A DNA stretch of 64,000 nucleotides from Clostridium sp. AM22-11AC (GCF_003473545.1 NZ_QUCM01000003.1:187472-251471), one strand, 5' to 3'. Numbered from the stretch's first letter, positions 43,467-52,897 are shown. The notes: generated from the letters alone by a model not told the origin. Numbers and translations are program-made.

Positions 43467-45233
43467 TCAACTTAAAGGTTTGGAAGTATCCATGCAGGGA
43501 AGAATATTTTCAAAAAGTGTTCCGATCACCGGAGCTGCTATGGTACCTCCATAATAGATCCCTTCCGGCTCATCAATAGTGATCAGAGCGATCACTTTTG
43601 GATCATTTGCAGGGGCAAAACCTAAAAAAGAAGAAATATATTTTTTCCTGCTTCTTGGCAGTTTTTCGGAAGTTGCGGTCTTCCCGCCAATGGAAAATCC
43701 TTCCACTGCTGCCTTTCTCCCACTTCCTTCTGCTACTACCTGCTCTAACACATAGCGCATGGTAGCACTGGTCTCTTCTGACAGGATCCTTTTTCCCAAT
43801 GGCCAGGAAAATTCCCGGTAATTTTTCCCATCAGGACTGACTGTCCCCAGAGCGAAATGAGGCGTGATCCGTCTTCCTCCATTGACGATAGAGGCGGCTG
43901 TCGTGATCAGCTGGATGGGGGTGATCTGAAAAGACTGTCCAAAGGAAATAGTCGCCAGTTCTACAGGGCCTATATTTTCTTTCTTGTGCATGATCGTAGC
44001 TGCCTCTCCCGGAAGATCAATGCCTGTTTTTTGTTTTAACCCGAACTGCACAAAATATTTATAATAATTATCACTGCCAAGTCTCTGTCCCACATCAATA
44101 AATACGGGATTACAGGAATTCATGACTCCCTGTAAAAAAGTTTCTGCTCCATGTCCTCCTGCTTTATGACAACGGATCCGCCGATCTTCCACTACCCTGA
44201 AACCAGGACAGCTGAATGGATCCGTCAGCTTAACTACTCCTTCTTCCAGTCCTGCAGCCGCTGTTATGATCTTAAAAGTAGAACCTGGTTCATAGGTATC
44301 ATTGATACAGGTATTGCGCCACATGGCATTTAAAAGCTCCTGCTGTTTTACAGTTTTATCCCTTTCTGCCGCCTGATTGCGCAGGCTCTCGCTTCGCAGG
44401 TTCTGGTCCGGGGTAAAAGGATCATTCAGATCAAACTCCGGCACATTGACCATGGCATAGATCTCCCCATTTTGCGGGTTCATCACGATGATGGATACTT
44501 TTTTCGCGTTTTTCTTCTCTAATGTCTGGTATGCCAGCTGCTCTGCATACTGCTGGATTTCCATATCCAGACTGATCCTTAGATCATTTCCAGCCACAGG
44601 TTCGATCCGGTCCTCTGCCCCGTTTTCCATTTCCACACCTCTGGCATCTGTCATTGTAAGGATCTTTCCATTGGTTCCTTTTAAATAGGCATCATACTGT
44701 ACTTCCAGCCCGATCACTCCCTGGTTATCGCCCCCGGTGAAACCTAAAACTTTAGAAGCAAGACTTCCATAAGGATAATACCGTTTGTAATCTTCATCCA
44801 CCTTTACGCCAGGCAGTTCCAATTTACGCACTGCATCCCCTGTTTCCTTATCTACATTGGTTTTAATGATCTCCCTGGAACTTCGTTTCTCCACCTTTTT
44901 TTGCACTGTTTCCCGGTCGATCCCAAGAATTTCACTTAATTCGTCTGTGACTTTTTCCCTGTCTTTTACCTGGTTATAGATCACAGAAACAGTACATACT
45001 GTCCGGTTATCAGCGATCACCTTTCCTTTTGCGTCTAAGATCCTTCCTCTGGCCGCCTTAATGGACCGTTCCCTCTGATGCAGTTCAAGGGCCATCTGGC
45101 TGTAATGCTCCGACCGGAAGACCATAAGAAAAACAAGCCGTCCCAAAAGCCCCAACACTGCGATCGCAATGAGAAGCCACAGGACGGCTATATTTTTTCT
45201 GTGTTTCGTTAAATTTCCACCGCTATGATCCAT
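43467..45233 (-). CDS. spoVD: Class B penicillin-binding protein, SpoVD/FtsI-like, with KTA motif
   Basis: A 588-aa transpeptidase. After one transmembrane helix (about 13-35) comes the dimerisation domain (RGRILDAKGKVIADNRTV) and the transpeptidase domain. The active-site serine is in STFK (residues 318-321), the second motif is SCN in GVMNSCNPV, and the third motif reads KTA (518-520) rather than KTG. It ends soon after the domain, with no PASTA repeats, although B. subtilis SpoVD has one. It follows the larger PBP gene in the dcw cluster; whether it serves sporulation or division is not settled by sequence. Confidence 0.88.
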   Translation of the reverse strand: MDHSGGNLTKHRKNIAVLWLLIAIAVLGLLGRLVFLMVFRSEHYSQMALELHQRERSIKAARGRILDAKGKVIADNRTVCTVSVIYNQVKDREKVTDELSEILGIDRETVQKKVEKRSSREIIKTNVDKETGDAVRKLELPGVKVDEDYKRYYPYGSLASKVLGFTGGDNQGVIGLEVQYDAYLKGTNGKILTMTDARGVEMENGAEDRIEPVAGNDLRISLDMEIQQYAEQLAYQTLEKKNAKKVSIIVMNPQNGEIYAMVNVPEFDLNDPFTPDQNLRSESLRNQAAERDKTVKQQELLNAMWRNTCINDTYEPGSTFKIITAAAGLEEGVVKLTDPFSCPGFRVVEDRRIRCHKAGGHGAETFLQGVMNSCNPVFIDVGQRLGSDNYYKYFVQFGLKQKTGIDLPGEAATIMHKKENIGPVELATISFGQSFQITPIQLITTAASIVNGGRRITPHFALGTVSPDGKNYREFSWPLGKRILSEETSATMRYVLEQVVAEGSGRKAAVEGFSIGGKTATSEKLPRSRKKYISSFLGFAPANDPKVIALITIDEPEGIYYGGTIAAPVIGTLFENILPCMDTSKPLS

Positions 45234-45303
45234 AACAGCCTCTTTCCTGCTGTTTTCCTAAATATATACGGTGTAATTTCTCTTTTTATTCATTTTGGAA
45301 CCT

Positions 45304-47667
45304 TTATTCACTTTGTGACTGGGAAGTTTCTTCTTCTGTACTGTTTTCTGTACTGTTTTCCGAAGATCCTTCCTGAGAGTTTCCTGCCTCACTGCTGCTT
45401 TCATTTGCTGAAGGCAGCTGGGCCCCGGCCTCTGTATCACCACCCGGATCAGCCGCCGGCAGTTCCGGCGCATTAGGATCTCCCGGCACTGCATCCGGTA
45501 TACCGCTTCCGCCATCTGTATCTACATATTCATCGGTTTCATATACCTTCTGGCTTTCCTCCGGCTGGGACTCTCCGTTTTCTTCTGAACCTGTTTCAGA
45601 TGGAGCTGGTGTATTAATTCCCTCAGATGGTGTCTGTCCATTTGCATCCTGGCTCTCTTCCGGAAGATCTCCAGTTGGAAATACATTCAGATAAGGCAGG
45701 GCTTCTGACATGATCTTTGAGAAGATATTGCTTGCAAAGGAGCTGTGTGCCTGCTGGTCGCCTGGCGGGAAACCAGGTACGTCCACTACTACATATACAA
45801 ACAGCTGAGGATCATCTGCAGGTGCAAAACCTGCGAAAGATACCAGATAGTTCTTTGCGGAACGTGGCTGCTTCTCTGCTGTACCTGTCTTACCGCCTAC
45901 CTGATAGCCAGCTACCTTTGCTGCGCCGCCGGTACCATTTTCTACTGTCTGGAACATGGCTTCTTTTAAGAAATCAGAGGTAGACTGGGATACAGTTTCA
46001 CGTACCAGAACAGGATCTTTTCGCTCTACTACAGACCCCTGCTCATTTAAGATCTGGCGTACTACATGAGGCTCATAGTAGGACCCGCCGTTGATCACAG
46101 AACAAAGAGCTGCTGCCATCTGGATCATGGTACAGTTGTAGTTCTGTCCGAACGCATTGGTAGCAAGTTCTGTAGGGCCCATTTTGTCAGCAGAATAAAC
46201 CAGTCCTGCTGCATCTGCTTCACCAGGCAGGTCTACTCCTGTTTTCTGTCCCATACCAAAGATAGTCTGATATTTGGTAAAAATATCACGGCCCATCATA
46301 GCACCGATCCGCATCATAGCCACGTTACAGGACTGCATAATGGACTCTGTCAGGCTTAAGGAACCGTGACCGCCTCTTCTGTAGGCCGTACACTTAATGT
46401 CCCAGTCACCTACGTGAAGATATCCGCCGCAGTCAAAGTACTCATTTCCCTTTAAAATCCCTTCTTCAAGTCCCGCAGCAACTGTCAGGATCTTGGATGG
46501 GGAACCTGGCTCAAAGGTATCGCTGACACAGAAGTTTCGCCACAGCTGGTTCCAGGCAACCTGTTTACCATAGGAGATAACTTCTTCTCTGGAATAGTGG
46601 TCTAAAACCTGATCTTCTGTAATGGTCTGGTCCGGATTTTCACGGCGATATACACCAACTGCCTCTTTCTTTCCAAGAGCCAGCAGTTCATCTTCTGTAT
46701 ATCCGTCTGTATTTCTTGGATTATTTAAGTCAAATGTATTGCTGGTTGCCATTCCCAGGATCTCACCGTTATTAGGGTTCATGGCAATGGCTGCCGTTAC
46801 ATGGCTTCCCACACTGGTCTGCCATTCATCAATGTATTTCTGAAGGATATTCTGTACATTTACGTCAATGGTGGATACAACGGTCCGTCCATTTACTGCA
46901 GACTTTACCACACCTTCCAGATTGGCATCTTCATCCAGATAGCCATACTCTCTTCCGTTTACACCGATCAGGCTGTCATTATAATACTGCTCAATGCCGC
47001 CGGTACCATTGCTGCCGTCCCCGCTTGCAAAACCGATCACATTGCAGGCAGTGGAACCATATGGATAGATCCTTCGGTATTCATCCTCAAACCATACGCC
47101 GGTAACGCGAAATCTTGACTGATTGTCATCATCGCTTTTTCTGTAAGCAGCATTTCTCTCTTTCTCAGTCTGTTCAAATTCCGTTTTCTGGTCATAAGAA
47201 AGCTGACGGCCATTTTTATAGCGCAGATACGCCTGTTTTGGACGTTCCTGGATCAGCCCGCGCAGTTCATTCCCATCAAAGCCAAACACATCTACTAATG
47301 CCTGGATGGTAGGCTCTAAATAATAATCCGGTTTATCCATGATCTGGCTTGGGTCCAGGATCAGATTGTATACCTTTTCACTGGTTGCCAGATAGGTGCC
47401 GTTTCTGTCAACGATGTCACCGCGCCTGTAAGGAATAGTCCTGCTTGCATACTCCTGCTGTCTCTGGGACAGAACGATCTTGTTGTACCGCTCGCTGTTT
47501 TCATTTACGATCCTGTATAAAACAAAAATAAGAGCAAACAAAGCCAGCGAGATCAATATGATCGTGATCGCCAGCTTTTCCTGCATGTATTTAACGAATG
47601 TCCTTCGTCGAAATAAATTTTCTTTTTTATTATGAGCACCGTTTTTAGTGTTCCGGGATGTCTTCAT
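45304..47667 (-). CDS. Class B penicillin-binding protein (FtsI/PBP2B-like) with acidic tail
   Basis: A 787-aa transpeptidase. One transmembrane helix (about 34-53), then the PBP dimer domain (RRGDIVDRNGTYLA) and the transpeptidase domain with SPSK (389-392), SCN in MQSCNVAMM and the canonical KTG in GGKTGTAEK. From about residue 660 to the end lies a low-complexity Ser/Glu/Pro/Gly-rich, acidic extracellular tail in place of PASTA domains. It overlaps ftsL by 23 bp, so it is probably the divisome transpeptidase. Confidence 0.92.
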   Translation of the reverse strand: MKTSRNTKNGAHNKKENLFRRRTFVKYMQEKLAITIILISLALFALIFVLYRIVNENSERYNKIVLSQRQQEYASRTIPYRRGDIVDRNGTYLATSEKVYNLILDPSQIMDKPDYYLEPTIQALVDVFGFDGNELRGLIQERPKQAYLRYKNGRQLSYDQKTEFEQTEKERNAAYRKSDDDNQSRFRVTGVWFEDEYRRIYPYGSTACNVIGFASGDGSNGTGGIEQYYNDSLIGVNGREYGYLDEDANLEGVVKSAVNGRTVVSTIDVNVQNILQKYIDEWQTSVGSHVTAAIAMNPNNGEILGMATSNTFDLNNPRNTDGYTEDELLALGKKEAVGVYRRENPDQTITEDQVLDHYSREEVISYGKQVAWNQLWRNFCVSDTFEPGSPSKILTVAAGLEEGILKGNEYFDCGGYLHVGDWDIKCTAYRRGGHGSLSLTESIMQSCNVAMMRIGAMMGRDIFTKYQTIFGMGQKTGVDLPGEADAAGLVYSADKMGPTELATNAFGQNYNCTMIQMAAALCSVINGGSYYEPHVVRQILNEQGSVVERKDPVLVRETVSQSTSDFLKEAMFQTVENGTGGAAKVAGYQVGGKTGTAEKQPRSAKNYLVSFAGFAPADDPQLFVYVVVDVPGFPPGDQQAHSSFASNIFSKIMSEALPYLNVFPTGDLPEESQDANGQTPSEGINTPAPSETGSEENGESQPEESQKVYETDEYVDTDGGSGIPDAVPGDPNAPELPAADPGGDTEAGAQLPSANESSSEAGNSQEGSSENSTENSTEEETSQSQSE

Positions 47668-48109
47668 ATTGCCTTACGTACTCACTTTCCGTCTTGTCAT
47701 ATAAAAGAACCTGGTCCTTTTTTGCGTAAACCATACCCAGTTCCTTGGTCGCGATCTCATAGATCTCGTTTAAATCAATGCTGGTATTGATGCTTGTTTC
47801 CAATGCGTCATTTTCTGTACGCATTTTTTCCAGCTTTTCTTCCATCGCCTCGATGTTGTGCATTCTGGCTGTGATGGCAGACTGAAGATGAAGATAATTA
47901 ACGCAAAGGTATAAGGTACAGATCGACGCCAGGGTCAGCATGATAACATATGGCAGGTCCATGTACATGGCACGTTCCTGATTTCTGCGGATCCTGTGCT
48001 GCCGTTTTACACTTCTTCCAACATCCTGCCTTCTCTTTCTTTGCAGTCTTTCTTCTCTTTCGGAAGGCGCCAGCTTTTCTGCTCCGGTTCCATGAATGTA
48101 AGAAGCCAT
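47645..48109 (-). CDS. ftsL: FtsL-like cell division protein
   Basis: About 154 aa. A basic cytoplasmic N terminus (RLQRKRRQDVGRSVKRQH) leads to one transmembrane helix (about residues 52-72) and a coiled coil (about 78-115), ending in the NEIYEIATKELGMVYAK pattern of FtsL/DivIC proteins. Position between rsmH and the PBP gene is the usual ftsL site. AAAGGAGG lies 9 nt upstream of the ATG at 48109, 4 bp after the rsmH stop. Confidence 0.88.
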   Translation of the reverse strand: MASYIHGTGAEKLAPSEREERLQRKRRQDVGRSVKRQHRIRRNQERAMYMDLPYVIMLTLASICTLYLCVNYLHLQSAITARMHNIEAMEEKLEKMRTENDALETSINTSIDLNEIYEIATKELGMVYAKKDQVLLYDKTESEYVRQYEDIPEH

Positions 48110-48113
48110 AACC

Positions 48114-49067
48114 TTATTCCTCCTTTCCCGCACGCTCAAATACCCGAAGTTTTGCGCTCTTTGAACGGCTGTTCTCCTCCAGTTCTTCTTTTGATGGAAG
48201 GATCGGCTTTCGTGTGATCACTTTGCCCATACTCTTCCTTCCGCATACGCACACCGGGAAATCCGGTGGACAGATGCATGGATTTTCATTGGTACGAAAT
48301 CTTGTTTTTACGATCCTGTCCTCCAAGGAGTGGAAGGTGATGATACTTAATCTTCCCTCCGGATTTAAAAGACGGATCATTGTATCGATTGAATTTTCCA
48401 GTACATCCAGCTCATGATTTAATTCAATACGGATAGCCTGGAAGGTACGTTTTGCAGGATGTCCTCCTGTAGCACGTACTTTTGCCGGGATGGCTGCTTT
48501 TATGATCTCAGACAGTTCACCGGTGGTCTCGATGGGCTTTTCTGCTCTCGCCTTTACAATGTGCTTTGCAATGTTTTTTGCAAAATTGTCTTCCCCGTAA
48601 TCCCTGATAATGTGGAACAGTTCCATTTCACTGTATCCATTTACAATATCAGCTGCTGTGGTAGGATTTCTCTGATCCATACGCATATCAAGAGGAGCAT
48701 CTTCCCTGTAGGTAAATCCTCTGGACGCTGTATCTAACTGATAGGAGGACACTCCCAGATCCAGATAAATACCGTCTACTTTTTCTATATTTAACTCTTT
48801 CAGTACATTTTCAATATTCTGATAATTGCTTCTGACTATGGTCACCTTATCTTTAAAAGGAGCCAGTCTCTCTCCCGCCGCACGGATAGCATCTGCATCC
48901 TGGTCAATTCCAATGAGCCTTCCGCCGCCCAACCGCTTACATACCTCATAGGCATGTCCGCCGCCGCCTAAGGTGCCGTCTACGTAAATGCCACCCGGCT
49001 TTATATTCAGGCTGCCCACTGTTTCATACAGCAGTACAGACTTATGTACAAATCCATGTTCCTCCAT
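48114..49067 (-). CDS. rsmH: 16S rRNA (cytosine-N4)-methyltransferase RsmH (MraW)
   Basis: A 317-aa SAM-dependent methyltransferase that modifies C1402 of 16S rRNA. SAM-binding motif [14 protein letters not shown] lies at about 32-45, then [30 protein letters not shown] and [12 protein letters not shown]. The ATG at 49067 overlaps the mraZ stop (TGATG), giving translational coupling; an upstream TTG is less likely. Confidence 0.96.
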   Translation of the reverse strand: MEEHGFVHKSVLLYETVGSLNIKPGGIYVDGTLGGGGHAYEVCKRLGGGRLIGIDQDADAIRAAGERLAPFKDKVTIVRSNYQNIENVLKELNIEKVDGIYLDLGVSSYQLDTASRGFTYREDAPLDMRMDQRNPTTAADIVNGYSEMELFHIIRDYGEDNFAKNIAKHIVKARAEKPIETTGELSEIIKAAIPAKVRATGGHPAKRTFQAIRIELNHELDVLENSIDTMIRLLNPEGRLSIITFHSLEDRIVKTRFRTNENPCICPPDFPVCVCGRKSMGKVITRKPILPSKEELEENSRSKSAKLRVFERAGKEE

Positions 49068-49492
49068 CAAATACCCAAGCCTTCCATATGTTCTGCAATT
49101 TCTTCCATATCATCAAAGGTGTTGGCTTCCATCCATTTATCCTTATTCCAGATTTCAATGCGGCTTCCAACGCCTACAAGCACTGCGTCTTTCCCGATCC
49201 CTGCAAATTCTCTTAAAACAGAGGGGAGAAGGATACGGCCCTGCTTGTCTACTTCACAGGTGGCGGCGCTTCCCAACAGGAAACGTGAAAACTTACGTCC
49301 TGCGGTGTTGGTAATCGGTAATGCACGAAGCTTTTCTTCTAATGCAGCCCATTCGGAATTGTCATACACAAAAAGGCAGTTATCCAGTCCCTTCGTGATC
49401 ACGAATTCGTCCCCTAACTGCTCTCTGAACTTGGAAGGAACGATCAGGCGCCCCTTCGCATCCACTGTATGATTGTATTCACCCATGAACAT
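49067..49492 (-). CDS. mraZ: Transcriptional regulator MraZ
   Basis: A 141-aa protein with two AbrB-like DNA-binding halves, each containing the DXXXR signature: [15 protein letters not shown] and [15 protein letters not shown]. MraZ binds repeats at its own promoter and controls the dcw cluster. I start at the ATG of [15 protein letters not shown] (49492), with AGGTG just upstream. The 10-bp repeats at 49581-49610 are the likely binding site. Confidence 0.96.
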   Translation of the reverse strand: MFMGEYNHTVDAKGRLIVPSKFREQLGDEFVITKGLDNCLFVYDNSEWAALEEKLRALPITNTAGRKFSRFLLGSAATCEVDKQGRILLPSVLREFAGIGKDAVLVGVGSRIEIWNKDKWMEANTFDDMEEIAEHMEGLGI

Positions 49493-49580
49493 AGCTATCA
49501 CCTGCTTGTACATTACATGGCAAGGCGGGATGCAGAAGAGGCTCCTTATACCTCCACTTCATCCACGCAACAACCATCCT

Positions 49581-49610
49581 CTACCACTTTGCACCACTTT
49601 CTACCACTTG
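49581..49610 (-). promoter_or_regulatory. MraZ operator: three 10-bp direct repeats
   Basis: On the minus strand, three tandem copies of AAGTGGTRSA (CAAGTGGTAG in the first), each exactly 10 bp apart, directly downstream of the -10 box. Repeats of this spacing and GTGG core are the recognised MraZ binding pattern. Confidence 0.75.
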
Positions 49611-49617
49611 TATGTTT

Positions 49618-49646
49618 ATAATAGTACAGAAAGAGGGAAATGACAA
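49618..49646 (-). promoter_or_regulatory. Sigma-A promoter of the dcw cluster
   Basis: Minus strand TTGTCA, 17-bp spacer, TATTAT. Predicted start near 49611, at the edge of the MraZ repeats. Confidence 0.7.
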
Positions 49647-49684
49647 GGATTTTTTACGTTTTTCTTTCAAAATAACAACAAAAT

Positions 49685-49710
49685 AGCTGCAGAAATCGTC
49701 TTCTGCAGCT
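49685..49710 (-). terminator. Terminator after lgt
   Basis: AGCTGCAGAA/TTCTGCAGCT perfect 10-bp stem with a 6-nt loop and a T-rich tail on the minus strand. Confidence 0.85.
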
Positions 49711-49730
49711 TTGAAATTCTTTAGATATTT

Positions 49731-50615
49731 TTAGATATTTTTTTGCTTTTTTAATTTACTGTGTTTGTAGTGGAGGATGCCTACTGCTGCTCCCACTAAA
49801 GCTGCGGAAAGCAGCTGGGAAACTGCCAGTCCTGTTCCCGGAAGCTTCAGCTGATCCGTACGCAGTCCTTCGATCCACACTCTTCCCAGACCATATCCCA
49901 GGAAATAAACCCACAGCATTTCACCGTCAAATTTCTTTCTCTTCCTATACCAGAGCATAAATGCCAATACGCACAGGTTCCAGCAGGACTCATAAAGAAA
50001 GGTGGGGTGTACCTGGATGTATTTTACACCATTTTCCACGATCTCATGTTCTAACAGTCCGGCTGAGATCATAGACGGGTTTACAATACTTTCTTTAATG
50101 CGCATGGCAAACAGGTTATCGGTGTATCCGCCAAATGCCTCGCAGTTAAAGAAGTTGCCCCAGCGGCCAATGATCTGTCCTGTGATCAGTCCTAATACGC
50201 CGCTGTCTGCCATGGAAAAGAAGGACTGTTTCCGTACTTTTGTAAAAATAAGAAGGGTCAGTACTGCTCCGATCACACCGCCGTAAATAGCCAGTCCGCC
50301 GGCGCGAAGGTTAAAGATCTGCAGCAGATCATTTTTATAATTATCCCACTCAAAGATCACATAGTAGAGTCTGGCACCGATAATGGAAAAAATGATCCCA
50401 TACAGTGCAAAATCCATATACAGATCCGGGTCCTGTCCCCGCCTTTTGGCATCAGAGAAAGCCACCGCCATACCGGCTAACATACCGCAGCCAATGATAA
50501 TACCATAAAATGCAATGCGAAAGCCAAAGATACTGATGCTGTTTCGCAGGTGTTCTATGGTGATCCCAAGATGGACGAAACTTAAGTCCGCACCTGTGGA
50601 TGTGAGTAATTCCAT
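49731..50615 (-). CDS. lgt: Prolipoprotein diacylglyceryl transferase
   Basis: A 294-aa integral membrane enzyme with about seven transmembrane segments, adding diacylglycerol to the lipobox Cys of prolipoproteins. Marks are IAFYGIIIGCGMLAG, the RAGGLAIYGGVIGA segment, and the Lgt signature GQIIGRWGNFFNCEAFGG. The C-terminal YGLGRVWIEGLRTDQL is also conserved. Clients in this window would include the lipoprotein endonuclease at 27964. Confidence 0.95.
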   Translation of the reverse strand: MELLTSTGADLSFVHLGITIEHLRNSISIFGFRIAFYGIIIGCGMLAGMAVAFSDAKRRGQDPDLYMDFALYGIIFSIIGARLYYVIFEWDNYKNDLLQIFNLRAGGLAIYGGVIGAVLTLLIFTKVRKQSFFSMADSGVLGLITGQIIGRWGNFFNCEAFGGYTDNLFAMRIKESIVNPSMISAGLLEHEIVENGVKYIQVHPTFLYESCWNLCVLAFMLWYRKRKKFDGEMLWVYFLGYGLGRVWIEGLRTDQLKLPGTGLAVSQLLSAALVGAAVGILHYKHSKLKKQKNI

Positions 50616-50680
50616 AATATACTGTTCCTTTCCGTTATTTGCAGCTGCCCTGTTAAATGGCTATCTGCATATAAAACAAG

Positions 50681-50697
50681 TGCCTGCAGAGCAGGCA
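50681..50697 (-). terminator. Terminator after ychF
   Basis: TGCCTGC/GCAGGCA stem with a 3-nt loop and CTTGTTTTAT downstream on the minus strand. Confidence 0.6.
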
Positions 50698-50730
50698 GTT
50701 TGTTTTTTACTATCGATTAATTCTCAATCA

Positions 50731-51828
50731 TTATACATTGAAACGGAACAGTACAACATCTCCGTCCTTCATCACATATTCCTTACCTTCGGAACGTACC
50801 AGACCTTTTTCCTTTGCTGCGTTCATGCTGCCGCATGCCATCAGGTCATCATAGCTTACTACTTCTGCACGGATGAAACCACGCTCGAAATCGCTGTGGA
50901 TCTTTCCTGCAGCCTGAGGAGCCTTGGTTCCCACTTTGATGGTCCATGCTCTGGACTCCTGAGGACCTGCTGTTAAATAGCTCATCAGTCCTAAAATACG
51001 GTAACTTGCTGCGATCAGTTTCTCAAGACCAGACTCTTTTAAGCCTAAGTCATCTAAGAACATCTGCTTCTCATCATCATCTAACTCTGCGATCTCCTGT
51101 TCGATCTCAGCACAGATCACGAATACTTCGCAGTCATTTGCCTTTGCATATTCCCGTACTTCCTGTACATAGTGATTGGAAGCGCCATCATCTGCCAGGT
51201 CACCTTCTGCTACGTTTGCAGCAAAGATAACAGGTTTCCAGGTCAGCAGGTTCAGGGAATTGATAAATTCTCTGTCATCCTCGTCTTCTACTTCAAAGCT
51301 GCGTGCCAGTTTGCCGTCTTCCAGATGTGCCTTGATTACCTTTAACAGTTCTACTTCTTTTGCAAGATCCTTATTATTGAAAGCACCCTTGGACTGCTTT
51401 GCAATACGACGCTCCAGGATCTCAATATCAGAGAAGATCAGCTCTAAGTTGATCGTCTCAATATCTCTTACAGGATCTACGCTTCCGTCTACATGGATGA
51501 CATTAGGATCATCGAAGCAACGTACAACGTGAACAATCGCATCTACTTCACGGATATTGGATAAAAACTGGTTGCCCAGACCTTCACCCTTGGAAGCTCC
51601 CTTTACCAGACCTGCGATATCTACGAACTCGATCACTGCAGGAGTAGTCTTTTCAGAGTTATACATCTCTGTCAGCTTATTTAAACGCTCATCTGGAACC
51701 GGTACAACACCTACGTTTGGATCGATCGTACAGAACGGATAGTTTGCAGACTCTGCACCAGCCTTGGTCAGAGAGTTAAAAAGTGTACTTTTTCCTACGT
51801 TTGGAAGTCCTACGATACCTAATTTCAT
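50731..51828 (-). CDS. ychF: Ribosome-associated ATPase/GTPase YchF (OLA1 family)
   Basis: A 365-aa Obg-related P-loop protein. Walker A GLPNVGKSTLFN (7-18), switch region NYPFCTIDPNVGVV, G3 DIAGLVKGASKGEGLGN, and NVAEGD in place of the normal NKxD motif, the family's reason for preferring ATP. The C-terminal TGS domain ends in GKIHSDFERGFIRAEVVSYDDL and YVMKDGDVVLFRFNV. It appears monocistronic. The 155 bp upstream (51829-51983) contain a GGTACATAA direct repeat and presumably its promoter. Confidence 0.97.
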   Translation of the reverse strand: MKLGIVGLPNVGKSTLFNSLTKAGAESANYPFCTIDPNVGVVPVPDERLNKLTEMYNSEKTTPAVIEFVDIAGLVKGASKGEGLGNQFLSNIREVDAIVHVVRCFDDPNVIHVDGSVDPVRDIETINLELIFSDIEILERRIAKQSKGAFNNKDLAKEVELLKVIKAHLEDGKLARSFEVEDEDDREFINSLNLLTWKPVIFAANVAEGDLADDGASNHYVQEVREYAKANDCEVFVICAEIEQEIAELDDDEKQMFLDDLGLKESGLEKLIAASYRILGLMSYLTAGPQESRAWTIKVGTKAPQAAGKIHSDFERGFIRAEVVSYDDLMACGSMNAAKEKGLVRSEGKEYVMKDGDVVLFRFNV

Positions 51829-51983
51829 TTTTGCTTTACCTGCTCAAAAACCCCCGGATAGATCAAAGGTTTTCGCCTTTCTTTGTATTCTTTATGTACC
51901 AATTATGTACCATTTCTTTAAGAGTCTAATGCAATCATTGATTATAGCATAAGGATTTCTCTTTTTCAAGGTTCAACACGCTT

Positions 51984-52382
51984 TCAGACTGCTTTTTGGA
52001 TCTCATTTACCAGGTCTTCCAGTCTTTTTTCTTCTCCTTTTCGCATTACCACACCAACACTTCCGGCTATGATGTGGGAGGGCAGCACTTTCAAAATATG
52101 GGAATAACAGTTTTCCCAATGGCTGTGAAATACAAGCAGGGACTCCTGAAATTTCGCCTGGACCATGGATTCCAGATTATATTCTGTGTGTAGGTCCTGC
52201 ATTTTCGCCCCGGTATCTTTTAGCATTTCTTCAAAAGAGGCTTCTATATATTCACAGGTTCCACACAGGACCCTGACATCCTTTAGATCCTGTGGTCTGA
52301 TCTTCTTTTTCCTGGCCAGTGCAGACTCACCATTAACGCCAAAGGCACAGGTATCTATACAGAGTTCCTGATATACAAGCAA
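51984..52382 (-). CDS. Hypothetical protein or gene remnant next to decayed nuclease gene
   Basis: A 132-aa frame opening at a TTG directly after an in-frame TAA. The sequence has a CGTCEY motif and a helical C terminus, and I do not recognise it. It overlaps by 28 bp the broken end of the nuclease fragment upstream, so it may be the 3' part of another gene joined by a deletion rather than an intact gene. No clear terminator follows. Confidence 0.35.
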   Translation of the reverse strand: MLVYQELCIDTCAFGVNGESALARKKKIRPQDLKDVRVLCGTCEYIEASFEEMLKDTGAKMQDLHTEYNLESMVQAKFQESLLVFHSHWENCYSHILKVLPSHIIAGSVGVVMRKGEEKRLEDLVNEIQKAV

Positions 52383-52889
52383 TTAATTCCCACCAGAAGT
52401 AAATTCCCCTGGTATTCCTTTAAAGCATCCACATACTGCTTCTCTTTGATCTGACTGATAGCGCCTTTTGCGCTTTTATCCCATTTTAATTCCATGATCA
52501 CTGCCGGTTTATTAAAATGCATTTTTATTATTATATTGAAGGATTGAAATCTCCCTGTGGGCTTTATCAATTCCTTCTGCTACTGCCTTTTCATCCAGAT
52601 TCCAAAGAGCTTCTAACAATATTTTTGAAGCCTCAACAGATGCAGTCACCTCGGACCACTTCATTGTACTGATAGCATTGATGTATTCCTGGGAAACTTC
52701 TTTATTTGGGATTGTAACTGTCTTATCCGGCCAGTGATAGCTGAGATATCCCAGATGGATCAGTAATGTCAGCACATCATCTTTTCCCTGAAAGTTTGTC
52801 ATATCATTGGAAAATGTTCCCGTATTGACCTGAACTCTTTCTCCTGCAAGCATACGGACTACTGCATCTTTCAATCCATCAAACAGCAA
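52355..52889 (-). pseudogene. Remnant of an AAA-ATPase-like/PD-(D/E)XK (DUF1703) gene
   Basis: Two fragments in different frames. The first (52889-52512) matches the middle of this family (FSNDMTNFQGKDDVLTLLIHLGYLSY, truncated here; AISTMKWSEV; WNLDEKAVAEGIDKAH). The second (to 52355) begins at the nuclease core AVIMELKWDKSAKGAISQI and ends after NLLLVGIN. The N-terminal ATPase domain is gone, about 40 residues with a nuclease acidic residue are deleted between the fragments, and the C terminus is replaced by unrelated codons. Confidence 0.75.
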
Positions 52890-52897
52890 TAGATTTG

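Noticed and set aside
49067..49070. TTG at 49070 as the rsmH start
   Set aside because: The adjacent ATG at 49067, overlapping the mraZ stop, is the better start by codon choice and coupling.
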